DNA from: Xenopus tropicalis | Taxonomy: Eukaryota > Chordata > Amphibia > Anura > Pipidae | NCBI RefSeq assembly: GCF_000004195.4 | Contig: NC_030678.2 | Coordinates: 30,170,201-30,234,200 of the forward strand | Reading direction: 5' to 3' | DNA length: 64,000 nucleotides | Shown here: piece by piece, positions 47,122-60,029 of the stretch | How positions within the stretch are numbered: position 1 is the stretch's first letter | Layout of the letters: each line of letters begins with the position of its first letter | The notes under the pieces: generated by a model | Databases searched by the model: none | The model's input: the letters and a program-made list of their open reading frames with translations, nothing else | What the model was told of the DNA's origin: nothing | Program-made: the position numbers and the translations under genes

Positions 47122-47129
47122 CTTTAGAG

Positions 47130-49189
47130 TATAGTGAGTATCAAGATGGAAACTGAGCTGGGAAACAGGTAGAGCATGTGCTTGGAAAACAAAAACAGCT
47201 TTATTAACACAGGCTCGTGTACTGTAGCACCCTACTGGCACATACAAGGTTAACAGGCAAAAGATAAAGCAAGGAGTGATCAAGGAAGAGAAGAGTACTC
47301 TCCAGGGATACAAGAACATGGGTCAGAAGAGAACTCACAGGCAAGGTGACCCAACAAGAAGTTATAGTCTTTGGTGTCTGTGGGCTCTTATGCTTGTGTG
47401 GTGCTCGGATGTCCTTCTGGAAGCCTTGGTGCCTAGTGCAATGGCATCACTGGGAAGCACCAGGGCCTACATTAATGCCATATTCAGAGTGAGGCCCAGC
47501 TCTGCGCACTCCATATTAGGAGCACAAGGAACTGCAACAAATAACAGGGCACATACCTGTGTCATCAATAAACCAGCCAGCATCACAAAATATGGTCCAA
47601 GGGCCAATATATCAGATACTTGAAACCCTAGTAAAGAAATGATGTCTAAAACATCCTGGGAAAACAACATTCTCTTTGAAACCAACCAATTAAAATCATA
47701 AAATATTTAACAGTCTTTTAGTGATTTAACATTAACAATTTACTTCATGTTGGCACCCGTTTATATGGAACATGGCACGTATTTGTGATTATTTATAAGT
47801 GGATTACAAAAAGCCTACAGGCAGCCTGTCCCATGTGAAATGTGCTTTTAATTTGCAAATATTGTGCGGGAAATAAATCTATATTGTCATTCTGCGTAGC
47901 TGCGCACTGCTTGGTTTTAAATATGAGGTTTATGGATAAATAAAATAAAAGTACACCTACGGTTACTTCTAAATTTGTGCCTATTCTTTTATATTTGATC
48001 CCTGTGTAGAGATCAGAATAGCTTCAGCCATTAGAATAATGTGGGGCTGTGTGGTGCAACTTTTGTTTTTCACTTCAGAGCAGTTATTTAGTTAATCAAT
48101 AATTCATTTTAGATTTCTTGTGCCAGAACCTGGAAACCTCGGCTCCCGTTTCACAAAGGATAAGCTTTAAGAGCTTGCAGGTATTTTCTTTGGGTTTGGA
48201 TCCCAATTTACTCTGCAATATTTATTTCTCCTTAAACAGGTTGCATTCTTTCAACTTTTCATTCCCCTGGCCCCCCTGTTGGTTCGGTAAGTTTCCCTCT
48301 CTACGTCTTCACCAATTGGCAATTCTTCCCCCTCCTGATTGCCAACCTCCCCGCTCATGCAGTCGCCATTCAGCACCTCTCCTTCATGAGAAGAGAAATT
48401 AAACTCCCACTTTTGCTTTACCTTTTATTCTTCTTTCTGATCACAAATAAGAGCAGGTCTGGAATTAGAGGCAGAAGAGGCTTGTAACTAGGGTCCTGGC
48501 TTCCGCCACTATTGCTCCCTATGCATGTGCCTCTTCTGCCCACCTCTAGTTGTGGCCGTGCCCCTGGCCCTTATGAATACAGTGCTGCTGAAAGCATGTA
48601 TTCGTGGAGCTTCCTGCATTCTTTTTTTTGAGTGCAGGGACCTATGGCAACAGGGTCGGATTGGGGGTTCCAGGACCCACCGGTGCTCCCGCCTTAAGGG
48701 CCCTGCAGGTGCCCCCGCCCGGCCGCATCCCCATACCCCCCACAGGGTCCCCCACCCGCAGGAGCCCCCCTTACCCCCCACAGGGTCCCCCATTCAACGT
48801 CCTCCCCTGAGCGTGCGTAAATTTACCGCATCAGGGGAGGAATAGACGGGCAGGGGGAGTGTCAGCAAGGGTCGGGTCTGGGCTGCCGGGGATTTTTCCT
48901 GGTGTTCCGGCGGCCCAGTCCGACCCTGTACGGCAATTTATTTAGCATGCAAGGCAGGGTGCGAAGTTCAAAAACATAGCAGGTAGCACCCTCTTTTTGG
49001 CACTTTGCATCTGGCTTTGCACTTAGTAAATGATCCCTATTGTGTCCTTTATCTGCTAGCCTATTCTCAGCTTGTATGGCTGCATACTACAAATATGTTA
49101 CCCCAGCCTGAAATATTGCCAGGACTTGAAAAATGCGAAACTATTGAGCCCAACATTGCATTGTGGAGTGGGACAAGGTTCCAAGATCT
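47130..49189. other. Non-coding stretch
   Basis: 47740-48110 is AT-rich and non-repetitive. 48650-48925 is a GC-rich repeat with inverted ends ('gggtcggattggggg' against 'cccagtccgaccctgt') typical of a MITE. Frames at 48509-48845 come from that GC-rich repeat. Confidence 0.45.
48650..48927. mobile_element. GC-rich MITE with 'gtcggattgg' ends
   Basis: The left end 'cagggtcggattgggggttc' is complementary to the right end 'gcccagtccgaccctgta', with mismatches. The interior is strongly C-rich ('cacagggtcccccacc' twice, about 48740 and 48779). Related fragments lie at 470-620 and 12170-12255. Confidence 0.7.
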
Positions 49190-49600
49190 GCTTTAAAGAG
49201 GTTGTTCAACTTTGAGTTAATGTGTAGTACAATGTAGAGAGTAATATTCGGAGACACTTTGCAACTGGTCTTCATTTTGTTGTTTTCCAGTTTATTTTTC
49301 AGTTTAGTTTTTCATTTCATTTTCAGTTCAGGAGCTCTCCAGTTTGAAGTTTCAGCAGTTATTTGGTTGCTAGGGTCCAAGTAACCTTAGCAACCAGGCA
49401 GTGGTTTGGATGGCTTAGATGGCTTGAATAGAAAAGAAAGTAACAAAAAGTAACAATAACAATAAAACTGTAGCCTCACAGAGCAAAATAGATGGAAGAA
49501 TAATTCAAAAACTACAACAAATAAATGATGAAAAATTGCTTAGAATAGGTCATTCTGTAACATACTAAAAATTAGCTGTAAGGCGAACAACCCCTTTAAG
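49190..49600. mobile_element. MITE, 'gttgctaggg' family
   Basis: The ends are 'tttaaagaggttgttcaact' and 'cgaacaacccctttaa'. The core is 'tttggttgctagggtccaag' followed by 'ccttagcaaccaggcagtgg'. Confidence 0.87.
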
Positions 49601-50875
49601 GTGACAGATCAGATAAGACATAAATTACCTTCTGGCCACTACTATGTACAAGGTTGTGATATATATATAACTTAAGGGCAACTTTTCTCATTTGTAGTAA
49701 CTGCTCTAGGGATGCTGGAATTAGATCCCGACAGCTATATTTATGGACAGTGCGAAAATAGAAGTGATTGCCCTGCGCACCTGGTTTCTGCATTTGTGCG
49801 AGTCTGGCGTCGCTCTTTCACAGAGGCAAATAGAAAGGGGTTTCTTTTAATATTTTTAGGTGTTTCTTGCCCACTGGTAATAATTCCTTATGGAGATCAA
49901 AGAAACCAAATGCAGGTCCCAGCAGTGTGCCGGGTATAGCCCCACATCCAAATCACAAAGAACAGGATTACTCCAAGTTGCACCACAACTGAATAGTAAT
50001 AGGGCAGAAATCAGAAGATTACCCAATTACAGTTTCACTTGTAATCACTAAATTAAACAGAAATTGCTGTTTGTATCATAGGAGTGAATGCCCTGCAATT
50101 AAAACAATAAACGAGAAGAGCATTATGCTCCGTGATGAGGGGCTTTCTCAAGGGCCCACTATTAAGTAGTGGCACAATTTTGGATAATCTATTTCTGTCT
50201 GTCTTAAACGGTTCCTTGCTTTAAGACCATTTTCTCATCTCATTGCATTATATTTCATTTGTTCAGTTTAATGTTGTGCCGTAATATTATATCATCATGC
50301 CTATGCTTGTGATAATGTGTGAGTTGGTAGAATTTCATTTCTGTAATCATTTTGAATTGCACTGCAGGAATTAGGGTTACAGAGAGTTCTCTCCCCATGA
50401 GGTTGATTATACAATATAAGCCGCCTCATATAACAGAATGTACAACCAGAATAAAATATACTGTATAATATTTAAAGTACATTTAAAACTGATACTAAAT
50501 AGTCTTGTTTTATCAGGTACGTATTCTCTCAGTATTAGGGTGACAATGCCCATGAATTGTAGATATCTGAAACTGCCTTTTTATAGCTACAGTAAATGAG
50601 AAACATACTGAGCTATAGACACTACAGACCTATGTTTTCGATAAAATAAGTAATAATATTAACATTAATTTTGGAGTCCTGGCTTAGCAAAGTATAGGGA
50701 CTAATTACATGAAAGTGACAATCTTTAGTTTTGCTCCATGTTTAAATGCTCACTTACACTTGTCACTACAAATCTACTTTTGGGATATGCAATTTTAATT
50801 TTGGATTAGTATAACAAGGTACAAACAATATAATGAAGATACAAGATTAGGAAGAGTATTAGGTCTAAAATTAAG

Positions 50876-51066
50876 CTGGCCATACACGTACCAATAAAAT
50901 CATATGAAACCTAATTTTATAAAAATGTATGGGCCGCGTGTGGGCTCCAAATTATCATCCCTATAATGTATGTACAATGGTGATTGGTTGTCTAGTTGAT
51001 CATCCAGGTTAGAAAATTTTGGTCGGATAACGATAAAACCTGCGCATGTATTGTGTATCTGGCGAT
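50876..51066. repeat. 'agctggccatacacgt' repeat, copy 2
   Basis: 'ttaagctggccatacacgta', 'ccaggttagaaaatttt' and 'gcatgtattgtgtatc' occur in the same order as at 46110. Longer than copy 1. Confidence 0.75.
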
Positions 51067-51364
51067 ATACTTGGGGGACCTACAATGGAAGTTACTTTTG
51101 TACAATTGGTGACTGCCAATTATTTCATGTTCAGAACATCCTTCGATTTGTATTTTAAGGGCTTTATCCTACAATTTCAGTGTGAATGTTAAATTCAGAT
51201 TGTTGCATTTAAACCTACGATCGATATCTGAACGTTCAGCAGAAGAAGACTAAAATCTGAATGTGTAAGGCTTTTAATTTCATTTACAGTGTGTAAGGCT
51301 AAGGAACAATGAGAGAGAAATTCTAGCTTTATCCCTTTATCCCAGTGATTTTTTTTCTCCAGTT

Positions 51365-51545
51365 ACAATATAGTGCAATACAATACAGTTTAGTACAGTG
51401 CAGTACAATGCAGTGTAATACAGAACAGTTCAGTACAATACAATGTAATACAGTACAATGCAGTGTAATACAATACAGTGCAGTGTAATACAGTACAGTT
51501 CAGTTCAATACAGTGTAATACAATACAGTGCAGTACAATGCAGCT
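51365..51545. repeat. Low-complexity array of acagt/acaat pentamers
   Basis: Irregular reiteration of 'acagt', 'acaat' and 'gtaat' pentamers ('acaatacagtgtaat'-type composites). The period is near 5 bp with higher-order blocks of 15-30 bp. The Q/S/V-rich open frame here is a by-product. Confidence 0.85.
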
Positions 51546-53210
51546 TTACCTATTACAACTCTGCTTTTCATTCCTGTTGGCCAGAGCCTGATTTGCGGCA
51601 AGACCACAAAGGCCCGGGCCTAGGGTGGCACAAATTGAGGGGCAGCATGCTGCGCAGCCGCACATGAAGTTGCTAACACCCCGAGAACTGCAGACTGCTG
51701 CGTGTCCCCTGTGCTCTGGGTGTAAGCCAACCGATGTGATCCTGGAGGTGGGGTGGGGCAATAAAGGGTGCCGGCCTCTGGGCACGTGGCACAGAAATCT
51801 GGCCCTGCTGTTGGCACCTACCCACAGTATATAAACTGATCATTCAGACAGGTGATCATTCAAACAGTGCTTGACACTGAGAAATTGTACAGAGGCACAT
51901 GTTTCTCATTCTAATAATTTAATGCCTCCTGGAATTTTGATCCTAGACAAGCCAGACTGGATCTGTTTTTACTCATTTACTCATCGGCTTCTTTTATTGT
52001 TATACAATCGAAAAGACAAAGGTAGAATGCTGCTTTCATATGTTAAGTGAAAGAAATTCACTCTAAGTCACTCTTACACCGTGTCACATTTCCTTACACT
52101 GTATAAATGTAACGTATAAACACTTTAGTAGTGTCACATATTTACATTTTTCTCTGTCTGGATAATATGTACAGAAGGTATGTGAGGAGATGTGCTTATG
52201 AGCCGGTAATGAATGTTTAGGGGGAGCCCCGGCGCATGGTGAGCTTGCTTTTATGTCCTGGAAATGTTTCAGTTCGAGGAAAGCAAAGAATTTCAAACAA
52301 ATCCGTAAGCTATTCCACTCGGGATCAAAAAGATTGTCAGGCTCAATATGAGATCAACAAAAGGATTATTGTATAATGCCATCCTGGCACAGAAGCAGTG
52401 GTTTCAGTAAGATGCTGTGGGCTGTTATATTAATGCCGGAGCTGATGTTACTGATGCCTCTGTAGCGCCAACTGCAGCCTTCTGTTCCCTCACTGCGCAG
52501 TCAGTCGGCCCCGTAATGGCAGAGTAGTGACAAAAGGCAAAACTGCAAAAATGCCAATGTCGAGGGAGAGAATTGCGGACAGTGGTAACCAGTAAGGTTA
52601 GAAATACTGCAATAAAAGTTATAAAATAAAAGCTTAGAACAATAATATGTATGTTTAGCTAGAGAGTAGAAATATAAGAAGTGTAACAGTCGTATTTTTG
52701 CTTTTTAAGATCATCATTACCATGACCTTATTTTAGGATATGATATGGGCACCCAGGGTCATCTGGCCTTCTGGGACAGCAGGGAAATCGCAGTAGTCCT
52801 GCTTGCTGGGCCCTTTTATCCTTGTTGCCAGATCTCAGATGTTTATATTCTTCATACTCGGTGGCTGTTGTACTATAGCAGTGCATCGTCATAACTCTTA
52901 GTTGTCTCTATTGCAGTAGGAAAGTCTCAGTTCCTGGACCCCAAAAGTGTGGGGTTTACTGTCTGGGTGTAAGTGGTGCGATCAAAAGGACCGGGTGTGG
53001 TAGGAAATTTCTCAATTTTTAATTTGAATATGTTGAGATGCCCCTGTGTTGGAGCAGCAGATATCACTTGCTTATTATCTTGGCTCTGATAGTGGGGGTC
53101 ACCCATAAAATACTTCCCAAAATTCCAGCATTGTTACTGTGACCAAGAGGAGTAGCGCCTAATGCAGGGGAGGGGAGGAAATTCCCTAGTAACTTAATGC
53201 ACAGAATGTC

Positions 53211-53607
53211 TTAAAGGGGTTGTTCCCCCTTAAAATTAACTATTAGTATGATGTAGAGCTAGGTATTCTAAGACAATTTTCAGTTGGTCTTAACTTTTTA
53301 TTTCCTGTGGTTTTTTTTTATTTTTTAGTAGTTCTCCAGTTTGGTATTTCAGCAGCTATCTGGTTGCTAGGGCCTTATTTTCCCTAGCAACCAGGCAGTG
53401 GTTTCAATGGGAAGCTGGAATATGAATTGGAGAGGGCTTGAGTTGAAAGAAAAGTAATGTAAAGTACCAATAATAATAAAATTGTAGCCTCACAGAACAG
53501 TTTTTGGCTGCTGGGGTCAGTGACCCCTATTTGAAAGCTGTAAAGAGGCAAAAAGGCAAATAATTTAAAAAAAACTATAAGGAAAAGTTGCAGATCTTCC
53601 CCTTTAT
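53211..53607. mobile_element. MITE, 'gttgctaggg' family
   Basis: The ends are 'ttaaaggggttgttccccct' and a diverged 'cttcccctttat'. The core is 'ggttgctagggccttatttt' followed by 'ccctagcaaccaggcagtgg'. Confidence 0.87.
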
Positions 53608-53620
53608 GGAGGGCAATGCT

Positions 53621-53860
53621 GTACAGGTATCGGACCCCTTATCCGGAAATCAATTATCCCAAAATTTCTGAATTATAGGAAGTACCTTGTACTTGATCCC
53701 AACTAATATATAATTAATCCTTATTAGAGCCAAAATAATCCTATTGGGTTTAATTAATTTTTTTAGTAGACTCAAGGTAGGTGATCTAAATTACGGAAAG
53801 ACCCCTTATCCGGAAAACCCCAAGTCCCAAGTATTCTGGATAACGGGTCCCATACCTGTA
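53621..53860. mobile_element. MITE, 'ccatacctgta' family
   Basis: The ends are 'gtacaggtatcggacccctt' and 'aacgggtcccatacctgta'. The internal part is in the opposite orientation to the copy at 28970 ('ttgatcccaactaatatata'). An open frame at 53744-54121 starts inside it and is not a gene. Confidence 0.86.
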
Positions 53861-54804
53861 TATATATTGTTCCTGTGTAGCTTTAATAGGATAGTAATGT
53901 TCTACACAATAATTGCTGAGAGCTGGGACTGTAAAGCTATTTTATTTATAATAATAGCCAGGGATGGATACGGGAGAATCACCCATGCATCATTAGACTT
54001 ATTTACTCTGAGGACTGAGTATGTTCCCGAGGATTCCCAGTGGAAAGGCAAACCTGAGAGGAAACATACAGACAAAAGCCAGAGGCTGAATATGTCTCTA
54101 ATTGAGGAAATAATGCATTGAACTCTGCTTGATCTATATAAACCCACCTTCAAGTTGGGGAGTTTATAGCACCAGTTTAGTCATATGGGAAATAATAAGA
54201 ATATATCCAATGATATAATTAATGTCCCAGTTCCTGCGGATATGGCCTGCTTCCTATTAGGTGTCATACTGGAGTGCTTATTAGCAGCTGGGGTATCTGT
54301 GGGCTTAGTGTTTGTCCCATACCTCTGTGGTCTCTGCTTTTCCTCAAATGGACGCAAGTTGTAATATCCTAAAGCTATGGAATAGACTAATGATGAATTG
54401 GATGACAAGTGTTAACCTGAGAACAATTTGCAGTGATCCCTGCAGATCTTTATAGTCTCCTTTCCTGAATGGCTCTTAAAAATCTAATTTTAATCTTCAG
54501 TATGAAACACTGTAAATTTTAACCAATTAAGGTGGACAAAAGGGCAAAGGTCATTTTTATCAGGTATAGTTTAATTATCAAGTCTGTAGAGTTACACAGA
54601 GATTTGTATAAACTGAGAAACTTTATAAAACTGGATTTTGAAACATTGCCTTAATCCATAAAATATGCAGTTACTGTATATTGTTATATACAATATATAT
54701 ATATATATATGGGGTGGGTCATAAATAGAAACCTGTTCGCCAATAGATATTGGTAGATAACACATGGGCTTTAGTTATACATGTCAGGACCCGTGGGGTT
54801 ACCC

Positions 54805-55000
54805 CACATTATCTGTAATAATAAAACAGCACCTTGTACTTGAGCCTTATTAAGATATAATTATTGAAGGCAATAGGTTTAATTCATTTTTATATGATTT
54901 TTAGTAGGGTAACGAGTATGGAGATACAAATTACAAAAAGACCCCTTGTCCAGAAAATCCCAGGCCCCAAGTATCCTGGATAACAGGTCCCATACTTGTG
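54805..55000. mobile_element. MITE, 'ccatacctgta' family, partial
   Basis: 'aataataaaacagcaccttg', 'tacttgagccttattaagat' and the end 'aacaggtcccatacttgt' follow the family order. The left end is degraded. Confidence 0.75.
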
Positions 55001-57182
55001 GAACTAAATTCTGTATATTCTTTTACTTTCTAAAAATCTATATTGCCTAATTTTCATATAAAGCATTATTTACTTGCTAACTTACCATGAATTAGCTGAA
55101 TTAGTTAATTTTGCTAGGGATTCTGAGCTCTGTATTAACAACCCCCACCCTTTGCCAATTGTTGTGACAGTTTTGTCTTACATATTAGCACAAGTCCATT
55201 ATGCAGGGGGATTACCGGTGCACATGGAGTTGCTTCAGATCCCCTGTTTTCCCTGTTTAACTCAAGAAACAGCAAAATAACAAAATGTTCTTGACTAAAC
55301 AATAGGCAAAAAGATTCCTCAGCACAAGCCCTATTCATTGCACTCAAGTGAACAAGGAGATACTCGTATAACAATGTTTCCATATATTTACAGATCAAAT
55401 GCGATTTTGTTCAGAAGGCTGCAACGAGTTTTTTTGCCTATCAGAAGACTTTAATGTACAGAAGCAAGAACCTTAAAATAAATCTTTAAAAAATGTCCAC
55501 AAAGTTATTTTCATGAAATCACAAAATGTTTTTTGTCCTGCTCTGTTTTTACTCTTTTTTTTTTTCTGTCACAATGACTATTGTTTTTTTGTCTTTTCTT
55601 TTGTGTTACCACAATGTTATATGAAGTCATTACTTTTTTTCTGTATATTCAAGCATAAAACAATATAAAAGCAAATCCGAGCCTTCTCGCCATGTTATTT
55701 CTATTAAAACAACATTTCCACAGAACAGAGAAACAGGGGTATTAGAAAATTCAGTGGATCATTCCATCAAAGTCTGTACAACTGTTATTTTATGTACACG
55801 TTTCCCTTACTGGATATAAATATATATATATATATATATTATTTTTAAAGGCAAACTAAGTGCTGGCAATCTTCCTTTCTTTTTGTGTATAAATAATGGC
55901 TTGTTATCGTTTCTAGCAGCTGGCCAACTCCAGAATGTAAGTTGTAGGTTCAAGTGGATCAAGAATATTCAATGCAACAGGTTATAGTAAATGGACTGCT
56001 TTAGGGCAGTAGTAACACCCTCAGATGGGCCCAGTGGTTCTTTACAAACAGATGAACTGTTAAATTGAACAGATGATACACACTTTGGTTTTGGCCATGT
56101 CAGAGCCTGAAACATTGCTTGTTGTCGGTGATCTTAGCCACGAATTTCCAATAAAGGCTTTTTAAACTTCTTACTTTGGATGGTGCTGTGTCTACTACCA
56201 GTTTCTGATGCAGTTGATGTGTGGACAACATGTAACGGGCACCGGTTTATGAATTTCAGAAGAGTGGCGAGTGTTGACTAATCTACACTGTTGCTAATGA
56301 GACCTAAAACAAATCAATGGTCAAATAGTAAATGCTTCAAATGCTTTCTCAATCAGTTGTTAGTCTCACAATCACAGCTGTAGTGTTCACAACACCCAGA
56401 GGTAGTACTCACTGCCGAGGTGAAACAATCCCAGCACTAGGTGAAGCCCACAGTGCTGTATTACTCTGCTGAATCTATCTATTCCTGTCCACTTGAGTGC
56501 CTATACTAGCAGCATTGGCACCACAGGGTACTAACCCTTATTACTCATTGTTGGGGCCAAAGACTGCTCTACTAACTAGCTACTATCATGCACTTACTTC
56601 ACCTACTGGAACCTACCCTACTGTCCTAGGCCCTTCATTCCACACCACAACTTCTGCACCAAGTGGGGAACCAAACGAGACCACCCTTGTTGGCTTCCCT
56701 TTTATTAAACTAGGGTAATCCTCACGCCCCATGGCCAAATACTGAACTGCCAAGGGACCCCATCCCAACTGTAGGCCTAAATCTAGCTGGCCATAACCCT
56801 TCTGTGGAAACTAAAGGGATTCATTTTTATCATATTTAGAATATTGCAGTTATTTATATTCTCAGTTTAAAGATTAATCATCTCCTCACAGGGACAGGAA
56901 TAATGTAATTACCTCTCACTGCAGTGCCTTCTGTCCTCTATTTTAACCTTTGAAGCTATTATTAAAGATGGATGTATTAATGAAAAAAACCCTGAACTAA
57001 AATAAGTAAGAGACCAAGATAAGACAAAATCAAACTGAAGGAGGGAATCAGTGAGATAGAGAGCGGAGTACACTGCTTTGTGTGTTCCAGCACTCCTGAC
57101 TCTCCTTTATGGCAAAAGACAAGTTAAAAGACCTATTATTGAAAAAGAGGCTTATTTAGAATTGCAAGATACAGCCCTTACA

Positions 57183-57210
57183 CCCCCCCCCCCCCCCACA
57201 CACACACACA
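57183..57210. repeat. C run followed by (CA)n
   Basis: About 15 cytosines followed by about six CA units; simple-sequence DNA. Confidence 0.9.
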
Positions 57211-58079
57211 GCCCTCATGAATACAGTGCAGCTGAATGTTGTATTCAAGCTGGCAGCTATGAAACAGTGACCTGGGGCAATTCATTTAGAATGGAGAGCA
57301 GGGCAGATTGAGCCCCCTTTTGGCACTTTTTTTTTAACCCTGCCTTCAATGTCATAAATTACCAATATTGGGGGGTCAGGTTACTATGGGTTTCCAAATT
57401 TTTTAATCAAACTATCAGTACCAATTTCTACTGAAGCATAAATGAATGAACAATGAGATATGTAACCTTCTTCTACCCTATGTTTCAGCACCGCCCCTTC
57501 AACAAAGAGAAACATGAAACAACTGTGTCGAAGTTTATAATGAAGTGCAAAAGATCCAATTCATTTTGTACCATGGGAAATGTATTTCATATCATAAGGG
57601 AAATGATTGCCCATATAGCAACAATTGCAGGCTTTTTCTCTTTATTGTGTCGTCATTAATACCCTATGGGTTTGTAAAAAGTGCCTTTATTTTTCCACCC
57701 AGAACTAGCTTCCACCCAGGTACTGTGAAATATTATTACATTCAGACTGCACACTACAGGCTTGATAATGGGCCCAGTGGGGCCCAAAACGTTGTCATTA
57801 ATCCGTATGTTTTTTGGCAAAATAAATCATAGGGTAAATTCATCCTATGGGTCCCTTCAAAGGAAATTTTTATTTTAACATGATATAAAGGCAACAGAAT
57901 CCCACAGTGACTAGACTCTAAGTCCAGTGACTTTAATGGATACAGACTAAGAGAATGAACAGTAACCGAGCACAAATGTTTCCCTGGTCCAGTAGCAACA
58001 AAGCAAGAAGGTAGGAAATTGCTGCAGAACAAATGAAATAGCAGGCAGAATAGGCAACGCTTTGGTAGCAGATAGAGGG

Positions 58080-58320
58080 AGGTCTTATCCTTCAGTATTG
58101 TGTTCAGTTTTGTATACAGATGTACAGTGAAGGGCAACCAAGTTGTTTCAGTGTCAAGAAATAACAATCTTTTTAAGAATTTAGGCATTTCCGGGAATAA
58201 ACCATTTGACATCGGGACTAGGAGACACCACTTGAAGAGAGCAAATAAAATATAAACCTTGGTCAGACTTATAGGACCTTGGGAAAATCTAAAACTGCTG
58301 TTTATTTCTTGCATTCCTAT
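58080..58320 (+). repeat. Possible degraded LINE fragment
   Basis: The plus-strand text 'cagtattgtgttcagttttg' followed by 'gaagggcaaccaag' and 'gggactaggagacaccactt' resembles the 3' coding region of CR1/L2-type LINEs, where reverse-transcriptase genes end with a 'YCVQFW..R.QRRATK'-like segment. Very diverged. The 186-codon minus-strand open frame over this area (57754-58314) is antisense and shows no domain. Confidence 0.35.
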
Positions 58321-58865
58321 AACCTTTGAATGTTTTCAGTGTAAAACATGCAGATGAATTATGGTTGTGCATCTCTCAGCCATCTGTTTCTGTTTCAGAA
58401 CCGCTACTTTAAAATGTGATATTTTTCTCACTCCTACAAAGCCATATAGTGTAACGTTCTTGAATGCTAGATTGAAAAACCCATGTGTACTTGGCTGGAC
58501 ATTTCAGGGATCATGAGGCTTTAGCAATTATCCCCAGGGCTGATACCAGCCTGTCACAGAATAAACTGGCTAATGCCGAGACAAGAGCTGCGGGAGCTTG
58601 AGAGATTATTTGTAGAAATGGTCTGTGTAATCCGCCAGCGGTTTCCTTGCAACGATATGGGACAAGTAATTCACCTCAAAAGTGCCTTAAATGGTTGGTT
58701 TAAAGACACGCCATTCCTTATGTACTGAATGTATTGAACATGCGAAACATGACTTTTTTCCCACAATCACATTTTTTCAGAAAATGTTCTAAAGCACTAA
58801 CTTGATTTTTATACTGTATATCTGCCCTTAATTAATGTTATAAAAGTGAAAACTATTTTAAAGGT
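58321..58865. other. Non-coding stretch, unique-looking
   Basis: 58540-58720 is non-repetitive and moderately GC-rich with no splice-flanked frame. Nothing else recognised. Confidence 0.4.
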
Positions 58866-59640
58866 GTTTTAGAATTAGACCCAATGGGATTGTTTTGCCC
58901 CCAATAAGGGGTAATTATATCTTAGTTGGGATCAAGTACAGGTGCTGTTTTATTATTACAGAGAAAAGGGAATCATTTAACCATTAAATAAACCCAATAG
59001 GGCTGTTCTGCCCCCAATAAGGGGTAATTATATCTTAGTTGGGATCAAGTACAGGTACTGTTTTATTATTACAGAGAAAAGGGAATCATTTAACCATTAA
59101 ATAAACCCAATAGGGCTGTTCTGCCCCCAATAAGGGGTAATTATATCTTAGTTGGGATCAAGTACAGGCACTGTTTTATTATTACAGAGAAAAGGGAATC
59201 ATTTAACCATTAAATAAACCCAATAGGGCTGTTCTGCCCCCAATAAGGGGTAATTATATCTTAGTTGGGATCAAGTACAGGTACTGTTTTATTATTACAG
59301 AGAAAAGGGAATCATTTAACCATGAAATAAACCCAATAGGGCTGTTCTGCCCCCAATAAGGATTAATTATATCTTAGTTGGGATCAAGTACAGGTACTGT
59401 TTTATTATTACAGAGAAAAGGGAATCATTTAACCATGAAATAAACCCAATAGGGCTGTTCTGCCCCCAATAAGGGGTAATTATATCTTAGTTGGGATCAA
59501 GTACAAGGTACTGTTTTATTATTACAGAGAAAAGGGAATCATTTAACCATGAAATAAACCCAATACGGCTGTTCTGCCCCCAATAAGGGGTAATTATATC
59601 TTAGTTGGGATCAAGTACAAGGTACTGTTTTATTATTATT
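58860..59640. repeat. 113-bp tandem array, about 6.9 copies
   Basis: 'aatcatttaacca' starts at 58971, 59084, 59197, 59310, 59423 and 59537: spacings of 113 bp, then 114 after a 1-bp insertion ('acaaggtac'). Units differ at only a few positions (attaaa/atgaaa, ggtac/ggcac, gggg/gatt), so the expansion is recent. The last unit runs into a TTA microsatellite (about 59628-59650). Confidence 0.95.
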
Positions 59641-59740
59641 ATTATTATTTGCTTATAATGGAGTCTATGGGAGATGGCCTTTCTATAATTCGGAAGTTTA
59701 TGGATAACAGGCTTCCGGATAAGGGATCCCATACCTGTAC
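58866..59740. mobile_element. 'ccatacctgta' MITE expanded by an internal 113-bp array
   Basis: The right end is complete ('ggcttccggataagggatcc', 'catacctgta'). The interior, instead of one copy of the family's middle segment, has about seven. The left terminus is missing or diverged. The tandem unit contains the usual family landmarks ('aataaacccaatagggctg', 'ttatatcttagttgggatca'), so the array grew from MITE sequence. Confidence 0.88.
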
Positions 59741-60029
59741 ATCATACCTGGCTAGAATCATACACCTAACTGCATAAGATCACAATGCTCTACAAATGGA
59801 TGTTGTTCTTTTACTCCTACATTGGAGAGCAATTCAGTTTTATTTTTCACAGCAAGCTTAAAAATTGAGAGGTACACCCTGATGTGATCATTTCACAGAA
59901 TTTAGACCCACTATTGGTCCAGACACCCCCTGTATTGTCACAGTGTTATATATACCTATATATATATATATATATATATGAAGAACAAAATGAAAATTGT
60001 GTAATTTACATAAATAAGTCATCAGTTAT

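Larger units (their letters stand above)
49601..53210. other. Non-coding stretch
   Basis: It contains the second 'agctggccatacacgt' element (about 50876-51066), a low-complexity array (about 51365-51545) and a GC-richer block at 51580-51800 with overlapping frames on both strands but no domain. 52000-52600 looks unique. No exon supported. Confidence 0.45.
53861..58079. other. Non-coding stretch with MITE fragments
   Basis: It includes a 'ccatacctgta' MITE remnant (about 54805-55000), TA runs (about 54696-54710 and 55820-55842), a C-run/CA microsatellite at 57183-57210 and the repeat tails 'ccaataaaggctttttaaac' (about 56140) and 'gggcccaaaacgttgtcatt' (about 57780). The last two are motifs I associate with amphibian repeats. 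No exon supported. Confidence 0.45.

Noticed and set aside
48112..48180. Plus-strand exon-like block between an AG and 'gtattt'
   Set aside because: Only one frame is open, the donor is weak, and no partner exon with matching phase was found.
53744..54121. 125-codon plus-strand open frame
   Set aside because: Its first part lies inside a MITE's terminal region; the rest has no recognisable features.
57754..58314. 186-codon minus-strand open frame
   Set aside because: No domain, membrane or signal features that make sense, and it overlaps a likely antisense LINE fragment and a repeat tail. Chance or antisense frame is more likely.
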